Of a DNA stretch of 6,510 bases, positions 5,548 to 6,510 are shown in pieces. The position numbers and the translations under genes are program-made. Within the stretch, counting starts at the first letter, position 1, and every line of letters begins with the position of its first letter. This DNA comes from Desulfobacterales bacterium (lineage in GTDB: Bacteria > Desulfobacterota > Desulfobacteria > Desulfobacterales > UBA2174_A). The stretch covers positions 1-6,510 of the forward strand of contig JALOPD010000210.1 in the NCBI GenBank assembly GCA_025454075.1. The letters run 5' to 3'. Below the pieces are notes generated by a model that was given only the letters and a program-made list of their open reading frames with translations, made no database searches and was not told where the DNA came from.

Positions 5548-6510
5548 CTATAGGCCTCCTTGGGCTTTCTTCTCGATCAACGCGGCAAAAAAGTTTTTGT
5601 CGTTCGCTTTTTCGTGGGCCGCTTCCGGTGTAATCCGGTCTTCTTTGATATGATTCATGAGTGCGGCATCCATCGTCTGCATTCCCTCCTTAAGCCCTCC
5701 CTGGATGAGGGAGGCGATCTGAGAAACCTTGCCCTCCCGAATCATGTTGGCCAGGGCCGCAGACCCGAGAAGGATTTCGTTGGCGGCGCACCGGCCCTTG
5801 CCGTCTTTCGTCGGCAGGAGCTGCTGAGCGATGATGGCCTGAATGGAATCGCCCAGCATCGATCGCACCTGGCCCTGCTGGTTGGAGGGAAAGGCGTCGA
5901 TGATGCGGTCGATCGTCTTGGCGGCGCTGTTCGTATGCAGGGTTCCGAAAACCAGGATCCCCAGAGAGGCGCAGGTTAGGGCGAGCGAAATCGTCTCGAG
6001 GTCCCGCATCTCGCCGACCAGAATGATGTCGGGGTCTTCGCGGGTGGCGACCCTGAGCGCATCCGCGAAACTGCGGGCGTGCGCGCCGGCCTCCCGCTGC
6101 GTGATGAGACACTTGATGCTGGGATGAACGAATTCAATGGGATCTTCGATCGTGAGGATGTGCGCCTCCCGGGTCTTGTTGATATGGTCGATGATCGCGG
6201 CCAGCGTCGTGCTCTTGCCGCTGCCCGTAGGACCGGTTACGACCGCGAGACCCCGTTTCAGCTCGGCAATCTTGTAAAGCACGGAAGGCAGTTTCAGGTC
6301 GGCGATCGTGAGGATCTTGGTCGGGATGATGCGGAAGACGGCGCCGATGCCGCGGTGCTGAAAGAGGAAATTGCAGCGGAACCGGGCCACGCCTTCCAGC
6401 TCATACGCGGTATCGAGATCCCGGTTTTGCTCAAGGACGTTTCTTTGCTCAGGCGTCAGGATTTCGTAGAGCATCTGCGTGAGCGCCGCGTTGGTGAGTA
6501 CCGGTCGGGC
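5548..6510 (-). CDS. pilT: Type IV pilus retraction ATPase PilT, N-terminus outside window
   Basis: The minus-strand frame is open to the window edge, so the start is missing; 320 residues are visible and perhaps 30-50 are absent. PilT is a cytoplasmic hexameric ATPase that powers pilus retraction at the inner-membrane base of the machine. Counting from the edge, visible motifs are Walker A GPTGSGKST at 93-101, the Asp box TIEDPIEFVH at 120-129, Walker B ILVGEMRD at 163-170, and the His box TLHTN at 190-194. Near the C-terminus, LANMIREGKVSQI corresponds to the AIRNLIRE region of PilT, and GMQTMDAAL also favours PilT over PilU. CASLG stands where many homologues have AETG. The Met encoded at 6472-6474 is internal because the preceding 12 codons are open and read as family sequence. 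The next gene starts one base after the stop, forming an operon. Confidence 0.93.
   Translation of the reverse strand, partial: ARPVLTNAALTQMLYEILTPEQRNVLEQNRDLDTAYELEGVARFRCNFLFQHRGIGAVFRIIPTKILTIADLKLPSVLYKIAELKRGLAVVTGPTGSGKSTTLAAIIDHINKTREAHILTIEDPIEFVHPSIKCLITQREAGAHARSFADALRVATREDPDIILVGEMRDLETISLALTCASLGILVFGTLHTNSAAKTIDRIIDAFPSNQQGQVRSMLGDSIQAIIAQQLLPTKDGKGRCAANEILLGSAALANMIREGKVSQIASLIQGGLKEGMQTMDAALMNHIKEDRITPEAAHEKANDKNFFAALIEKKAQGGL
5555..5561 (-). promoter_or_regulatory. Shine-Dalgarno of the downstream gene inside the end of pilT
   Basis: On the minus strand AAGGAGG lies within the last codons of pilT, 8 nt before the ATG at 5546. Ribosomes finishing pilT would pass over the site, which supports translational coupling and fixes the start of the 151-aa protein. 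Confidence 0.75.

Noticed and set aside
6472..6474. Possible pilT start at the Met codon here
   Set aside because: The frame stays open to the window edge and the N-terminal domain of PilT would be incomplete, so this Met is internal.
5548..6510. Assignment as PilU or the PilB extension ATPase
   Set aside because: It lacks the long PilB N-terminal region and zinc-binding cysteines in the visible part, and the C-terminal NMIREGKVSQI and GMQTMDAAL segments fit PilT better.
1..6510. tRNA, rRNA, CRISPR array or complete insertion sequence
   Set aside because: No cloverleaf, ribosomal signature, regularly spaced repeats or transposase-like reading frame was seen.

Overview
The window comes from a high-GC Gram-negative-type bacterium. 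It carries a Tat-exported molybdoenzyme, a periplasmic c-type cytochrome and a type IV pilus retraction ATPase. The phylum cannot be fixed from this sequence. The palindromic CCCTTT/AAAGGG element behind the molybdoenzyme resembles, from memory, repeats scattered in genomes of environmental phyla such as Nitrospirota, NC10 and deltaproteobacterial lineages, but this is only a hint.

Layout: (1) 1-276, the 3' end of a GNAT acetyltransferase gene. (2) 369-1088, a complete short-chain dehydrogenase/reductase. (3) 1089-1324, a non-coding leader with clustered GTGATAT motifs and an 11-bp perfect inverted repeat. (4) 1325-4702, a three-gene operon: an exported di-heme cytochrome c, an IorA-type [2Fe-2S] small subunit and an IorB-type molybdopterin large subunit with a Tat signal. 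(5) 4703-5090, about 390 bp without a convincing gene. It holds a MITE-like palindromic repeat, a terminator-like hairpin and a run of nested complementary segments that could be a structured RNA. (6) 5091-6510, minus strand: pilT (5' end outside the window) and, one base after its stop, a 151-aa protein of unknown function that looks internally duplicated.

How the genes may work together: the three genes at 1325-4702 read as one exported oxidoreductase. IorB would hydroxylate or oxidise an unidentified substrate (N-heterocycle or aldehyde type) at its molybdenum centre. IorA would pass the electrons through two [2Fe-2S] clusters, and the di-heme cytochrome would hand them to the respiratory chain. 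No FAD subunit is present. The SDR upstream could act on a related metabolite, but it is separated by the long leader and the link is only positional. The pilT pair converges on the operon and is functionally separate; the repeat and hairpins fill the space between the two convergent units.

The points most worth a second look are the duplicated protein coupled to pilT, the possible structured RNA at about 4929-5086, the MITE-like element, and the motif-rich leader of the cytochrome/ior operon.
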